Source of the DNA: Erigeron canadensis
Lineage: Eukaryota; Streptophyta; Magnoliopsida; Asterales; Asteraceae
Direction: 5' to 3'
Assembly: GCF_010389155.1 (NCBI RefSeq)
Contig: NC_057768.1
Location: forward strand, 41,767,633 to 41,831,632
Length of the DNA stretch: 64,000 nt
The translations under genes and the position numbers were made by a program. The notes below the pieces were generated by a model. It saw nothing but the letters and a program-made list of their open reading frames with translations. It made no database searches and was not told where the DNA came from. Positions within the stretch are counted from its first letter, which is position 1, and every line of letters begins with the position of its first letter. Shown here piece after piece: positions 22,204-35,156 of this stretch.

Positions 22204-23094
22204 TTAATAAAAGTAAAATGAAGGATCAGTAGACAACAAATGCTTATCATCAAGTTCCTTAAGCAACAACTTCTGTTCAACAGAATAAACACAAAAACCA
22301 ATGGAACACATCATTCTTTGAGCAGACTTAGAATTCACCAAAACCTCCAACAACTCACCCCTTTTCAATTTTCTCAACTTTCCCCCACACCCATCTACAT
22401 CACCACCACTACTATCACTTTCATCACCCCCGAAATTCGAACCCGAACACGACCCATTATACCCATGATTATCACCAACAGTAGGCATTGCTTCCAACAC
22501 CTTAATTTGTGCTTTCAAATACTTTATGTACTTACTCGCTTCAGCATAAACAGTTGCCATCTCCATCTTTTTGTCCCTCGACGGTAACAGATTTTTCAAA
22601 TACATTGTTTTGTCGCTAATGTTTTTTCGCCTTATTCGCATTTTTTCCTTGTTAACCCGAACCCGGTTCGATTCTTGTTTTTTTTGGGGTTGTTGAACCG
22701 GATTCGGCTCAGTTGGTTTGCTGTAGTTAGTAAAAGATGGGTCGGTGATGACGTGTTCTAGTGAATAGGGATCATCTAGACTAGGTAACTCATTATTTAA
22801 GACAAGTGTTGGAGTGAAGTACTGATACGGAGTTATTTCGGGTTCGGGTCTGGGTTTTTTGAATGTTTGGTTGGTTAAGGAACAGTAGTAGTCAACTATA
22901 TGATCATCAAGATATATGTTGTTGTTGGGGAAATTGTAGGATGGGATGTACGGAAACTGAAAGGCAGAAGAAAGGAAGTAATAATTGTGGTAGATTTGTG
23001 ATAGGTCGTAGTAGGGGATTTTTTCCGGTGAGATGTTGTTGTCGTCGCCGGCGGTGTGTTTTCCGGCGACAAGAGATAGGAGAGATTGATCCAT
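22204..23094 (-). CDS. Atypical bHLH transcription factor (bHLH52/53-like)
   Basis: Intronless, 296 residues. The bHLH domain spans about 144-201: basic region NRVRVNKEKMRIRRKNISDK, helix 1 ending NLLPSRDKKMEMAT, and helix 2 AEASKYIKYLKAQIKVLEAM. The basic region lacks the His-Glu-Arg triad that contacts E-box DNA in typical bHLH proteins; instead it has the KMRIRRKNISDK form that I associate with the Arabidopsis bHLH52/bHLH53 group. It may bind DNA weakly, at other sites, or through a partner. The N-terminal 140 residues are Tyr/Asn/Pro-rich and disordered-looking. A Gly/Ser/Asp-rich linker follows the domain, and a conserved-looking C-terminal block (RGELLEVLVNSKSAQRMMCS) closes the protein. 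A TATA box lies about 80 bases upstream of the ATG. Confidence 0.85.
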   Translation of the reverse strand: MDQSLLSLVAGKHTAGDDNNISPEKIPYYDLSQIYHNYYFLSSAFQFPYIPSYNFPNNNIYLDDHIVDYYCSLTNQTFKKPRPEPEITPYQYFTPTLVLNNELPSLDDPYSLEHVITDPSFTNYSKPTEPNPVQQPQKKQESNRVRVNKEKMRIRRKNISDKTMYLKNLLPSRDKKMEMATVYAEASKYIKYLKAQIKVLEAMPTVGDNHGYNGSCSGSNFGGDESDSSGGDVDGCGGKLRKLKRGELLEVLVNSKSAQRMMCSIGFCVYSVEQKLLLKELDDKHLLSTDPSFYFY

Positions 23095-23172
23095 ATAGGG
23101 AAAGAGAAATTAAGTGACAGTGCTACAGTGAAATAATGGAATATGCCATGTATGTAAGTTTGTGTTTGCAGG

Positions 23173-23181
23173 TATATATAG
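23173..23181 (-). promoter_or_regulatory. TATA box of the bHLH gene
   Basis: CTATATATA on the minus strand, about 80 bases before the ATG. It implies a leader of roughly 50 bases. Confidence 0.55.
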
Positions 23182-23419
23182 ATGATTAATTTACATTTTT
23201 AGTCCATCAAGTTTTGGTGTTCACATTTTGATCACTGTATTGGTACAATTTGTGACAACTAAAGTAATCGTAAACAAAGTTATTTAATTGAATCACCATA
23301 TGGATAATTGATCGATGTGATTGAATTAAAGTTGTTTACTAGTTTTTAGTTCCGGTTTATTTATTGGGGCAATCACATTGTCTTGATCATGGTGTACTTA
23401 AATACTTGCAAGATAAATT

Positions 23420-23420
<1 letters not shown>

Positions 23421-23490
<70 letters not shown>
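23421..23490. repeat. (TA)n microsatellite
   Basis: About 70 bases of near-pure TA with one interruption. It borders the foldback element on the left; a shorter TA tract borders it on the right (about 24551-24576). Confidence 0.9.
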
Positions 23491-23491
<1 letters not shown>

Positions 23492-23494
<3 letters not shown>

Positions 23495-24539
23495 GGGTGA
23501 GTTATTTTGAGAACCACTAAAAAAAAAAACGCGAGAACCAATCTCAGCCCTCCATTCATCAAAATCAAGAAGGGCATGTTTGTCATTATTAAAAAAGTTG
23601 TCCAGCACTCTCTTTCTCTCTCTTCTTATTAAATCAAAAAATATCTAAATCATTAAAAAACTTTGATCTCACAAACCGTACATCATTAGACGGAAAAAAA
23701 AGCATGGGTAGTCTTGAAATTTCGTCCTCTTTCATTAGAGATGCGATTCGATATACTTTTGACGACTTTTTAAATTTCGTTTTTTTTTCATCACGTTCAT
23801 CCTACACATGTGTAAGTACAACCTACACATGTGTAGGAAAGACCTAGAAGTAGTGAGTTATATAACCTGTCCATGCGTAAGTACAACCTGCCCATGGGTA
23901 AGTACAACCTACACATGGGTAAGTTACTTATAAAGTTCAAAACCCTGAACCCTACAACTTCAAACCCTAAACCCTAAAGCTTAATTCCAAATTGAGGGGG
24001 ACGCTACATTCTAAAAACCCTGAAAAATCTAAACCCTAAATGCTAAACCCTAAAAACCTAAAAAGGATGAGGGTTCACACTCTAGGGTTTAGGGTTTAAA
24101 GCCCGAGGGTTACGGCTAACCCTCGACCTTCAAACCCTAAACCCTAGAGCGAGATGTATTATGGGTAAGTACAACTTGCTCATGGGTAAGTACAACTTAC
24201 ACATATGTAAGATGAACGTGATGGAAAAAAAACAAAATTTAAAAAGTCGTCAAAAGTATATCGAATCGCATCTTTAATGAAAGAGGATGAAATTCTAAGA
24301 CTACCTATGCTTTTCTTTTCGTCTAACGATTTACGGTTTGTGAGATAAAAGTTTTTTAGTGAATTAGATAAAATTATATTAAAGTAAGAGAGAGAGAAAA
24401 AGGAGCTGACGAAAATACCCCTCTAGTGTTGAGAGGAGTTTTTTTATTTTTAATCTTGTCCATTCATTTTCTTTGATCCAAAGGTGTAGAGGAGTTCTTT
24501 AGTTCTTTTTTTTTAGGAGTTCTCAAATAATCTCTCCTC

Positions 24540-24540
<1 letters not shown>
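23492..24540. mobile_element. 1.05-kb foldback element with about 340-bp inverted arms
   Basis: The left arm (about 23492-23840) and right arm (about 24190-24540) are long inverted repeats. For example GATGCGATTCGATATACTTT on the left is matched in reverse complement on the right, as are CTCACAAACCGTA and the GACGACTTTTTAAATTT block. Outer ends read GAGTTATTTTGAGAACC and, reversed, GAGATTATTTGAGAACTCC. The 350-bp loop holds TACACATGTGTAAG repeats and many AAACCCTAAACCC telomere-like motifs in both orientations. No coding frame. It sits inside a TA microsatellite, so TA is the likely insertion target. It lies in the distal upstream region of the bHLH gene. Confidence 0.75.
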
Positions 24541-24576
<36 letters not shown>

Positions 24577-26985
24577 TTCTGCCGTTATGCATTACTAATT
24601 TTACCTTGTAATTGATTTTAGAACATTTCAAATAAAGGTTGAGTATACAGCTCAAATGAGTTTTTAAATCGAATACTCCCATTCTTATATTGTTCAAGCT
24701 CGAATCATTTAATTATATCCTTCAATTCTTTTGGGGAAATTATTGGTAAGCATTCCCTATATATATGTAATTGAATTGAAATCCAATCAACAAATACTAA
24801 TAGTTTACCCAAACTAGCTACATCCTAAAACATTTTTTAAGCTTAACTATAAAGAAAGTTTTTTTCTTGTAAAAAAATTGTTTAAAGTTTCAAACAAACA
24901 TATATATATATGACAAATCTTTATATTTATAAAAAAGGGGAGTATGTGTGTGTAGACGTGGTACGTGATAGAGAGCTACGGTATCTTCTTCGAATCAAGT
25001 AATGGCCATTGGGATTGGTGGATATACAGAAATTTGTTAACTTGACTGTTGGCTGATGTCCTCTTTGTCTATTGGTTTTCCCTTTTCAGGTGACCCGACT
25101 ACAACCAAACCGTTGGATTAAGATCGGGCGGTGGACAGTTTACTGCGTGTGGTAGAACATTCGACGTCAGTTTGTCGGCTTTGTACTGCCCATAGTAGGC
25201 TGCGGTAATGTTCTGTGACAGCTGACACGTACGTATATACAGTATACATTGCTTTTTCTTATTTTACTGTTTTGCCCCCATGCACACAAATTGTTGCTTC
25301 TTTAAATAAAGAACTCTTTTGTTTTGATATATAACTTTGATTTATGACTAAAGTTACTTTATGAGTTGTATATATGCCGATAAACATTGATGGTAAATCT
25401 GGAATAAGTTTTCAACACTTAATTAGGAATACTAGTTCTTGTCGACTATTAGGAGATAAAAGTATTTTCAATTTGAGGATATTTGTGAATGTACTTGATT
25501 GTAAATGGACGTAGTTGAGATCAACTTTTCAATATGAAATCGAAGTCCAAATGGGAAGAAGATGCTTATAGTTGTTAAGAAAGATATGAACATCATTGTG
25601 AATGCAACAATTAAGCTGCGAAAGTGTTCATTCATAATTATAATTTTGGAGCCTATTAAAAAGAATTAATTGAACGAATGAACAATTAAAGATCGAAGGA
25701 TCCATTTGTAATGATATTTAATAATTCATGTGATCATGATGTTACCCAATAATTTGGATTAATTGGGATGATTGATACGATAATAAGAATGACAATCTGA
25801 TTATATAATTTTTTGGTGAGTTTGGTTAGTTACCACATTAATTGTCTCTAATTGTAGGTGTTATATGATTATCAAAATGTGTAAAATGATAGAAGTAAAG
25901 GTTAATTAGTTCTGATGATATTTTGAAAGAAAAAAAAAATGTATGCTTAGATAAAATATAAATAATTTTACTCACCTAATCAAGATGTTATGATAAAATG
26001 TACTGAGAAGAAAAACTTTGAAAAAATAAAAAATATACGGAAAGTTTTCAAAGTAATAAACTAAAGAAAAGTTATCATGAAAATGAAGATTAGAATCAAG
26101 CTTGAAAACCTTGTCATTTGAAGGGTGTATTTGACATTTCATTGAAAACATGGCAGGGGAAGCTGGCACGCCCGCGGCCCACGCAGGTGTTATCGTACTC
26201 TCCGATTTCGTTTCACATTTTCTTGATTTCATTTTTAACTTTCATTTTGGGCCCCTCATCATTTGATACCTGTTACATTTTTTTTAACTGTATTTAATCA
26301 TCAAGATTTTATAATTATTAGCATATTTTTGAGGTAAAAACCAAATACAACCATGAATTAATCTTTAGTAGTGGTTCAATCAATTTGTGAGTATAGATAT
26401 ATTTTTTTTAATGTGTCGATAAAGATGACAACGAACAAAAACGAAATACATTATATCAAATGCATTTATATAAATCTCAATGCTGGTAGTAAATTATCTA
26501 TTACTCGTAGTATTAAAAACTAGTAAATTAAAATTAATTATAAAGTAATGATAAAATCACCAGTTTAGCTTTCTTTTTTGGTCTTTTTACATTCTGGTAG
26601 TCTAAAAGACTAAACAAGTACAACACATATATGTTGAGCTGTTACAAAATCATAGTTGGGCTCTCTAGCATAGAAATGAGCTACTGACCCAGCACTTATG
26701 AATGTGATTTAATTATTTGACTCTAATGTTGGTTCGAGCCTAATAGAGAAAAACTTTGATATTAAAAGCCCAAAATCTCAGACGATGGGAGTTATAGGTT
26801 CATCTATTGGCCCAGTCTGGTTTCTAGTGGGATTCGAGACTACAATTTGGAGTTTTCTGGAAAGAAATTTAATGACCATTTGCACTTGAAGAACTTTTAA
26901 TTTGCACTCAATGCTTTCCAAGTTCTAAAAATATAAGTTAGGAAAATATGTTATCTCATCGCTTTATAGTTTCATATATACATTA
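24577..26985. other. Intergenic DNA with one promoter-like patch
   Basis: AT-rich, with no gene I can support. A less AT-rich patch at about 24950-25260 includes AAACCGTTGGATTAAGATCG and GACACGTACGTATA, which look like plant promoter sequence, but no coding region follows on the plus strand. A minus-strand open frame at 25972-26232 has no recognisable domain. Confidence 0.4.
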
Positions 26986-28096
26986 CTAGATTAAACTCAT
27001 GCGTTGCATAGTAAATTATTGTTATTATGAAAATCTGTTCAAAAATTATAATGAATATTTCAAATTAAAGTGTCAAATTATAATATTGTAACAACAATGT
27101 ATTCAAATATAAACTTACTATTTTAATACTTATTCAGGGATTTGTATTTTTTAACAATGTCTAAATCATGCAACCATATAAGAACAATAAAATCAAGGAA
27201 TAAACTAAATATAATATACTTCATAAATAAATTATAAACATAAGTTCAATTTAAATACATAAAACATAAACTGAAAGAGTTAATTTTCAAGAAATAAATA
27301 ACTTTTTAAATATGAGTGAAAAAAAATAATTTAATTTAATACCTAATAGGTAAAATAAGATTTTTTAAATTCAAATGATGAAAAAGAAAATAAATTTATG
27401 ATATCATATTTAATTTGTTTAAAATAATACCATAAGATAATAAAAAGAAAAAAAAAATGATAAATAAACAAAAAACTTAGTTGCCACTTAAAAATTAAGT
27501 CACATTAGCCCTCAATTATCCTAAAATAAGTATTGTTAAATTACATTGAAAGTATTTCAATACTCTAGTTAATGACATTTTTTTTTCAACCTATTTTTAT
27601 ACCACAAAAAATTTATTATCTTAACATCAAAAAAGCTTTTATCAATACAAATCTTGATATTGTTGAAAATAATTATATCAATAAATAAAATTAACAAAAT
27701 ACTTACGTAACTCATGCAAAAGACATATACATCTCCAAAGTTTCTTTAATTTCCTCATTAATTAAATAGACTAATAACTATCCATCATATCATATGATAT
27801 AATTCAAATAAACTATTAATATTATTAACTATGACTACGTAAAAAAGTTTAACAACTATTGTTATTATTATTTTATTAGACAAAACTCCAACGAAACTTT
27901 AGCCATTTTTTTCTTTTTAATTTTTTTATTATTAATTAATGTGATTAGGATAAAAGATTAAATAATTTAAATAACATGAGATGCTTAAAATCAGGAAATT
28001 AATATAAATATGACACATAAGAAAAAATCCTACATGACATTTTCTCATAATTGACAACTAATCAAAAAACTATCCTCTCTTAGTTATATATAGAGA
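26986..28096 (-). mobile_element. Non-autonomous Helitron (1.1 kb)
   Basis: Read on the minus strand: 5' end TCTCTATATATAACTAAGAG after an A (28097 is T on plus), and 3' end with hairpin ATGCAACGCAT, a short AT spacer, then CTAG before a T. Insertion between A and T, the 5' TC and the 3' CTRR all match Helitron rules. The interior is very AT-rich and non-coding, with no Rep/helicase gene. Confidence 0.65.
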
Positions 28097-31000
28097 TATA
28101 CTCACATTAATGCATATATAGACGCTCTTCATTGTCTATATATAGAGGTGATTTTACTAGAACGAACCAAATTTAGTTTGGTGTTGATCACAATTCTTTG
28201 ATAATTAGACAGACAAATGTCATGTTTATGATTTAGAGATGTAGGGCACATATAAGTTATAGGGACATCCGGACATATATCGTTCTTGTTACATAAATTT
28301 ATAAATATTTATTTCTTTTGGCTACACTCGGTCCATTTATGATTAGTCTACTTCTTTTGCATAATAATTTAGGCTACACTTCACGGCGTCTATTTCAACT
28401 TAAATACAATGAAAATGACCAAATAACAGATATTTTGCCGAGGTGTTGCTAGCTATGGTCCTCAGATACGTACGCATGGCTCATTTCCTACAACCCTTAG
28501 ATTTTTAATTTATTTATTTTCTAATAGGGATTTTTTCAAGCCATGAGGATTATTTTTGATGGATTTACCATAGTTGTGACCTTGTGGGTTAACAGTATGT
28601 ACACTCGGCTACATAATTTATACAATGTGATAAATCTATCAAAAATAATGATAACAATAATAGAGAAAATTTCTAACCTATTGAATTTTGTTCAGCTAAC
28701 TTAACATGGTAGTTGGAATCCAGCATTAATTTCTTGATGAGCTTTAAATTCAGTAGAGAAATTTAACACGCATATGTGTTTGTGTATTTATATGCATAAA
28801 CCTAATCAAAATTATTGTGTTACCGATTTTTGCTTGTGTCGTTGCTTGCTTTTTATGATTTTCTTTTCTTTGGATACTAATATATATAGACGCTTTGTCA
28901 TTCTTACTCAAAACTTATCTTAATAATCGTATAGTGGATTTGGCTGTTCGTCATGAAACATCAAATTAACCAAATTGTTGCACATGACTTATATAAAAAA
29001 TAAGAGGTATTTAATAATTAGAAAGAATTATATATATAAAATGAAAATATAACAAAAAAATGAAAATTATAGGAAAATAAATGAATATCGATATATGTAA
29101 ACATAACTACGGAAATCAATTTGTAGTCACAATGTTCCATTTATCCTTAGCCCATAACTAATTCTTGTAGAACTATTCCTCTACCATTAATCAACAACTA
29201 ATTCTTTACAACATCCCAATCTCTATAACTAATCTATCATTAATTTAATACACACCATTTAACAAATAATAAAAAAAAAACTCACCTTTTCACTCGCTGA
29301 CACGATAGTAAGTGACCTTATGATGAGTCAATCATAAATCAGCCCTAGTGGTGTTAGCTTATTTTAAAAGCAACAACGAGCGGATTATTGTGAGTAGTCA
29401 ATAACAAAAACATTGAAACAGAGGTTAAGGATTCGATCTTTACTTTTTTGTAAGGCTGGATGTTATTAGCTACGTTAAGTAGAACCTAAAAACACTTTAT
29501 CTACGTAAGAATATCTACATCTCAACATTCTCTATACTATCATATTGAGGCTCATAACTTGTAAAAACAGTATTAAGTGTTACTTGTTTACTTTATTTGT
29601 CCTTAACCGTTTGTTTATACTCATGTAGTATAGAGTATAGTTGTAGACTTGTATATATTTGGGTGGTACCAGTTTTAGCTAGAAATGATGTGGTGCATGG
29701 TGTAGTTTATTAATTGGTATGGAAACAGAGTGGGCCATGATATGAAAGATTGTTGGATTGTCGATAATGTTTGATGAATTGAATGCTTTAGCTATTTGGG
29801 ATTCCCTTGTGAGTGTGGCAGCCATAGGATGCACACATATAGGCAGGGTGAATCAAAGATTTTGATGTTATATACATTTTAAGATAGTGACACTTGAATA
29901 TTGATATGGTTATATGTCTATAAGCCTACGTACATATATACGCGTTTATAAACGTATAAATTAATTTGTCTTTACGTCATTTATTCATGGAAATGGAAAA
30001 AAAATAAAATGATGTACAATAAGCAGAGAGTGTGTGAGAAATAGGTGAATGGAGGGTGGGGTGCTCCATCCCTTTTATAGTTCTATTCACACGGATAAAA
30101 TTGTGAAATATGTAATATGAAACAAAACCGGTAAGAGAAATTTTCTTTTAATTTCTAACATACATGCAATGGTTGTATTATACTTGTGATTAATTACTCA
30201 AAAAACATCGTACCATGGGGTAGTTTACATAAGTAGATACTTATTTTGAAAAGAATTAAAAAATGAATTAAAAAATTATCTTGAAACCGAGAGATTAGAT
30301 GGTTAACATAAATTATTTAGAGCGTATGCTATTATGATATATTATTTGATCAAACGTAACTCATATAATATTATGATGATATTTTATTTGACCTAACGTA
30401 ACAAAGCATAAATTGTTTATGTTTGCTAGAAAAGTGTAACCCTCTAAGCTTTTGTACTTGAGTTCGATTACCTAACTTTTTTTTTTTTCGTTTAATTTTA
30501 ATTTGTCAACATAGTTTAGAAACCTTTTTTTATGAAGTTTTTGAGATTTTAACTCAACTTTAGCACATTCATGTATTTCTTCCAAAAGTAGTCCTGTTTT
30601 ACAATTATGATATATGATCGATGAGATCAATATGACAACCTTATCGATAAGGAGTTAGTCACTTTAGTACTTTAGTTGTATAGATTTACTTGATTGATTC
30701 ACATAATTAAAAGAAAGAAAAAGAAGAAAAGCTAAGCAGCCACAATGGCTGCCCCAATTTTCAAATTATTAGCAGTCCATTCACAAGATTTTATATATTA
30801 CTCCATAAGTATATTTTAAACATATATTTTGAAGCATATATATCACCATTTTCCTTTCCATAAGTATAATACTTATGAAAAGATGTATATTCATGAGGCC
30901 AAAGGGTTACATACTTTACTATATATAACATTAAATAATTTGATAATGCCATTTTATTTTGCCTGTGCTATCTACGTTAAATGTGTATTTATATCAATCA

Positions 31001-32410
31001 CCAACCAATTATAATTAAGAGACGGTCAAAGAGTTTAAATAATCTTACTTGCATGCTTACTCACAACCATTGGCCGGGGCCATGGATGAGAATAGTGGTG
31101 ATGGAAAGAGGGAGGGGCGATTTGCGCCATGTTGCATGTGGATAGAAAAAGTTGCCCTTCGGAAAAGATGGAAATAGGTGATTTCTAGAAAGTGAGACGA
31201 TTTGCGTCATATGACATGTGAAGTAGGCAAAGTTCTTTTTAAAAACATAAAAAAGCTAGCCGGTATCCTCTTCTCTCTCCCTCCCTCCAATAATATTCAC
31301 TTTTTCATTGGTTTTCGTGTGTGGTCAAAGGGGCATGGGCGACCTGTGCGGTTCGCCTAGGGGGTCGTTCGTCCAAAGGGTAATGTTGGGGTGACTTTGG
31401 GCGAAAAAGGATGGATTCGGTCCTTTTTGAGCTCTACTCCTAGTCTAATTAAATTGCCTTTATCTAAGCAAATAAATGCTAATCCATTGAGCGAGGATCA
31501 ATCAATTTGTGTCTCTAGCGTTTGTGCGTTATAACTTTATAAAGTTTATTTATTTTACTTTTTACTTTATCTTCCTTTTCTAAAGCTACTATTTATGTAA
31601 GCTCCCATATACTTTTGGAAAGCAAAAATCTAAACATATATTACATTGAAATTGAAACTACAGTAGCCGTCCCATTTTAGCGATCTACAAGAAATTTTAT
31701 TTCTATACTATAATACCCAAACGACTTGATATTATAATATCTTTTTGGGACGAACCTTAATATTAGAAAACCTTTTTATCAATTTTAGATACATCACAAA
31801 AACCAACTGATCAACTCACTAACACGTCACCATGACAATGTTTTTATTTAATCTTCACCAAATTAATTCTTGATTTAGAAAAAAAAAAAAAAAAAAGAAA
31901 GAAAGAAGAAGGTAGCCTTACACGTACACCAATTACACAAAACTACTATGGCAAATTCCATACAAAATTAATTAATGTCACCCAATACCCATACCACGAA
32001 GCCCATAAGGCAAATCCCAAGTAACAATTCTTCTTTACAAGTGGTGTGAGACATTGAGGTTTATCAAAGAGTTAAGTTCACAAAAAAAGTTGATGTTTCC
32101 AAATCAAAATCAAGTGCTCGATCAAAATTTTAGTTATATTAAGTGCTTATAATTAGTCAACTTCGAATCTAGCTCGTGTTTCTCAACATAAATATAAATA
32201 TAAAGTCATGTTACACGACACCATTATCACAGTAGTGTATATGTATATTTTTATAATTATAAGATAAAATAATCTTTGTACGTATTAACTACTCGTATAT
32301 ATTAGTTTTAGAAATGGAGAAAAAGCCACGTCAGAGACGACCCACGACCCGGCCGGTCCCTCGATTTAATTTGGTTTCCGTCTACTTCATCCGATATCTA
32401 TCGAATCTTC
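28097..32410. other. Long AT-rich intergenic region, no gene seen
   Basis: Over 4 kb without a credible open frame. A GC-richer patch at about 31070-31400 holds two copies of a CGATTTGCG(C/T)CAT unit (near 31110 and 31198) and a CT-rich tract. It resembles the subterminal part of a DNA element, but I cannot define its ends. A weak tRNA-like box B (AAGGATTCGATC) lies near 29430. Confidence 0.45.
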
Positions 32411-32414
32411 TCTT

Positions 32415-32422
32415 TATAAATA
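32415..32422 (+). promoter_or_regulatory. TATA box of the small two-exon gene
   Basis: TATAAATA, about 250 bases before the ATG. Upstream is a GC-richer patch (CGACCCACGACCCGGCCGG) in otherwise AT-rich DNA, consistent with a proximal promoter. Confidence 0.5.
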
Positions 32423-32671
32423 CATGGAGTGGATTTCTCGATCACTTTTATATATACTTTAAAGTTACCTTGTTGAATTAATATTGTAAAGTCCTAGCGC
32501 TAGCTAGCTAGCTCACGTATATCTTGTGCTTCACTAACCTTTCCTTTGCACCTATAGCTAGCTAGATTCAACCACACATAACATAAACACACAAATTACA
32601 CATATATATTCGATCATTATAAAAAAGAGCTATAGTATAGCTAAGGGAGATATTATTAATTAGTTATACAC

Positions 32672-33803
32672 ATGAAGTTTTTCTTCTCGGAGCTTGGTTT
32701 CTGTTTTGGTGGGACTGTAATCACTCCCGCCTTAGAAACCGTCTCCAGTACTAACGTTGTCCCAAACACTACTCGTAGACGTTCAAAACTAGGTAGTTCT
32801 GGCGGGAAACATTGGAGACCCGAGCTATCGGTCATTTCAGAAGACGGCGGGACGACACCATTGAACGTGTGTCGGCAGGCGCCTCATGAATCTGCTGTTA
32901 GCGTTGTGAGATCCCATAAGAAACCTTTGAACAAAGCTAGATCAGCTGGAAAAACTCGATCTCATTCATATGGTGGTGATTACAGGTAATTGTAACTTAT
33001 GTTTATGTGTTTTTTTGTCTCAAAGTTTTATATTTTAATTTCAAGTTATAGATTATGATACTTGAAGAATGAAAATATACAAGTATATATTGAAAAATTG
33101 TTTTAAAAACAACTATTATATAATTTTGACTTATTTTTGCCGTTGTTGACATTTTAACAAACATAGTGATTTTTCTGTAGCATAATTATACGCACGATTA
33201 GTTGGATTAAAACAAAATGATTTGTGATTTTAAAATAATTAGGTTAATTATCTCTTAGTTAAAACCAAAAATTGATGATTGCTTTTAATTTGGCGAAATC
33301 AAATTATGTCTTCTGATCATGGTTAATTAGGCCATGTTCATCAGAAATAAAGACTCGGTTTTCTCAGACTAGTCTGAACATGAATCTCGATCTGTTTAAA
33401 TTACCTATTATCGTTACAAATTGTAATCGTAATTTATAAACATTAAGCCAATTGCCCAATTAATCCATTTGATTACTTGTTTGCTTGTGACAACCAGCAA
33501 GACCAACTTGTGATATAAGATAAGTCATGTATTAAATAATTCACCCGTTTATTTTTGACAAAGATATAAATATAAACTAACAAAAGAAAAAAAAAGAAAA
33601 AAAAAAGATATAAATATAAACTATGTGTCTCTAGTTTGATATATAGAGAAGAATGATACTCCGTAATAATGAAAGACGCGCGTACACTTGTAATTGAAAT
33701 ACGTACGCATACTAAATTAATATTCGAGTATATATATTGATGCAGGAAATTCAGCCATGCGATGCCGATGCCAGCTTTTTCTCCAACGCCTTTTGTGTTT
33801 TAG
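32672..33803 (+). CDS. Small plant protein of unknown function, two exons
   Basis: Exon 1 is 32672-32985 and exon 2 is 33746-33803, with GT-AG borders and an in-frame junction (GGDYR then KFSHAMPMP). The product has 123 residues. It is basic and Ser/Arg-rich, with no signal peptide or membrane span that I trust. Visible features are an N-terminal hydrophobic patch (MKFFFSELGFCFGG), a KHWRPELSVISEDG motif, a lysine/arginine-rich middle, and the C-terminal sequence AMPMPAFSPTPFVF. The WRPELxxISED motif and the SPTPF C-terminus recall a family of small plant proteins of unknown function, judged from memory only. Conservation of the last residues would suggest a short docking motif. The 760-bp intron places only 19 codons in exon 2, so a single-exon prediction would miss the C-terminus. 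Confidence 0.75.
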
Positions 33804-34967
33804 CTTCGATTATCGGATCTCTCTTTTCATTCTCGTTTGGTTCGGGGTGTTTATATATATATATAATGAAATGAAATTAAATGAAATTTGTGAATAATTA
33901 TTATCTGTTTGATTTGTAAGGCTAGCTAGCGGATCTCAATGTCTGTTAATTGTCAATATAATTTTGCTGTTAGGCATATTTTGGAGATAACATTACAAAT
34001 CAAAAGATGTGATCACGTATATATCAGCAACCAAGCAGTTCGTTGGAATTAAAGCATATGGACAAGCGCACGTCCGTCCATAAGAAATACTCCGTAATTA
34101 TATAAGAAATTAAAAAGTAAAAAGTAGTATACCAGATCAATGCTTTCTCTACTCGAAGTAAATTGATATACCATGAACTTTTATATACACATAACACATA
34201 GATTACACTACAACAAATTAGTGAAATATTGTACACAATTTTTTATTTTATTTTTTATGTGACTCTTTAAATTGAGCAGATCGATTGATATGGACTCTCG
34301 CGCTTTTGTGTGTAGTGTAGAGAAACTGTGGCTCGATTTTTAAAGTCATTACAACTTTAAAGGAAAGAATAACTTATAAAGAAGTTAATAAGAAACACAA
34401 AAACAAATAAAAACTTCTATACCTTCAAAGGTTTTAAATTTCTTTTTTTTTTTTAAGGACTGATACTTATTGGACTGCCCCTTACATGCCATCTAAGTAA
34501 CATATGCAAATCGTGATATCAACATGGAAGAAAGACCCACATAACTACCGTGGTAAGTCATGATTTTTTAGCTTCCTTTTTTTTTTTTTTTTGTTTTTTT
34601 TTTTGCTGTTTCGATGCTTGGGAAAGTTCCTGCGGATAAAACACAGGACACAAAAGAAACGCAAAATATCCAACTTAGCCCGTTTCTAAAAGATTCAGAT
34701 GAGACCACCGTCAAGTGGCCCATGTATAGTAATTATTTTTAGTAGCCCAATCTGAACCAACATATATGCCGTACTTGTAGGATAGGAACTTACTAAACAT
34801 TCTTACTCATTTGTTTTCGGTTTTTGTTGATAATGAATAAGTTTCATTTACGTTAAAAGATAATTGATCTAATTCTTTGGAATTGCAAAATAGGTATCTA
34901 ATCATACTTCGAACCCATTACCCATCAAGGATAATGGCTTCCAAAAACCTAACCTAAAATATTAGGT
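33804..34967. other. 3' flank and intergenic DNA
   Basis: No gene seen. Poly-T tracts lie near 34443 and 34580. Confidence 0.4.
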
Positions 34968-35156
34968 AATAGCCCAGTGGCCACTAGCCACCACTTTTCA
35001 AAGAAGTCTTTAGTTCGAGTCTTGCCAAAAGTTAACTTGAGATAATCAGGGGATTATTAAGTGGTTGGGATTTACCTGGACGCCAGTCTAACTGAGGGAT
35101 TAGTGGGTATCAAATGGTACATGGGATTAGAGGAATTCCAATCCAATTACCTTTTT
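34968..35156 (+). mobile_element. tRNA-derived SINE
   Basis: A tRNA-like head (box A region TAGCCCAGTGGCCACTAGCC, box B TTAGTTCGAGTCTTGCC) and an end in TTACCTTTTT. The overall plan matches the SINE at 8384-8658 (ATTAGTGGGTATCAAATGG against ACTCAATGGGTATCCAATTG). Target duplication not clear. Confidence 0.5.

Noticed and set aside
25972..26232. 86-codon minus-strand frame
   Set aside because: No recognisable domain; the C-terminal half is AT-driven Phe/Tyr/Ile.
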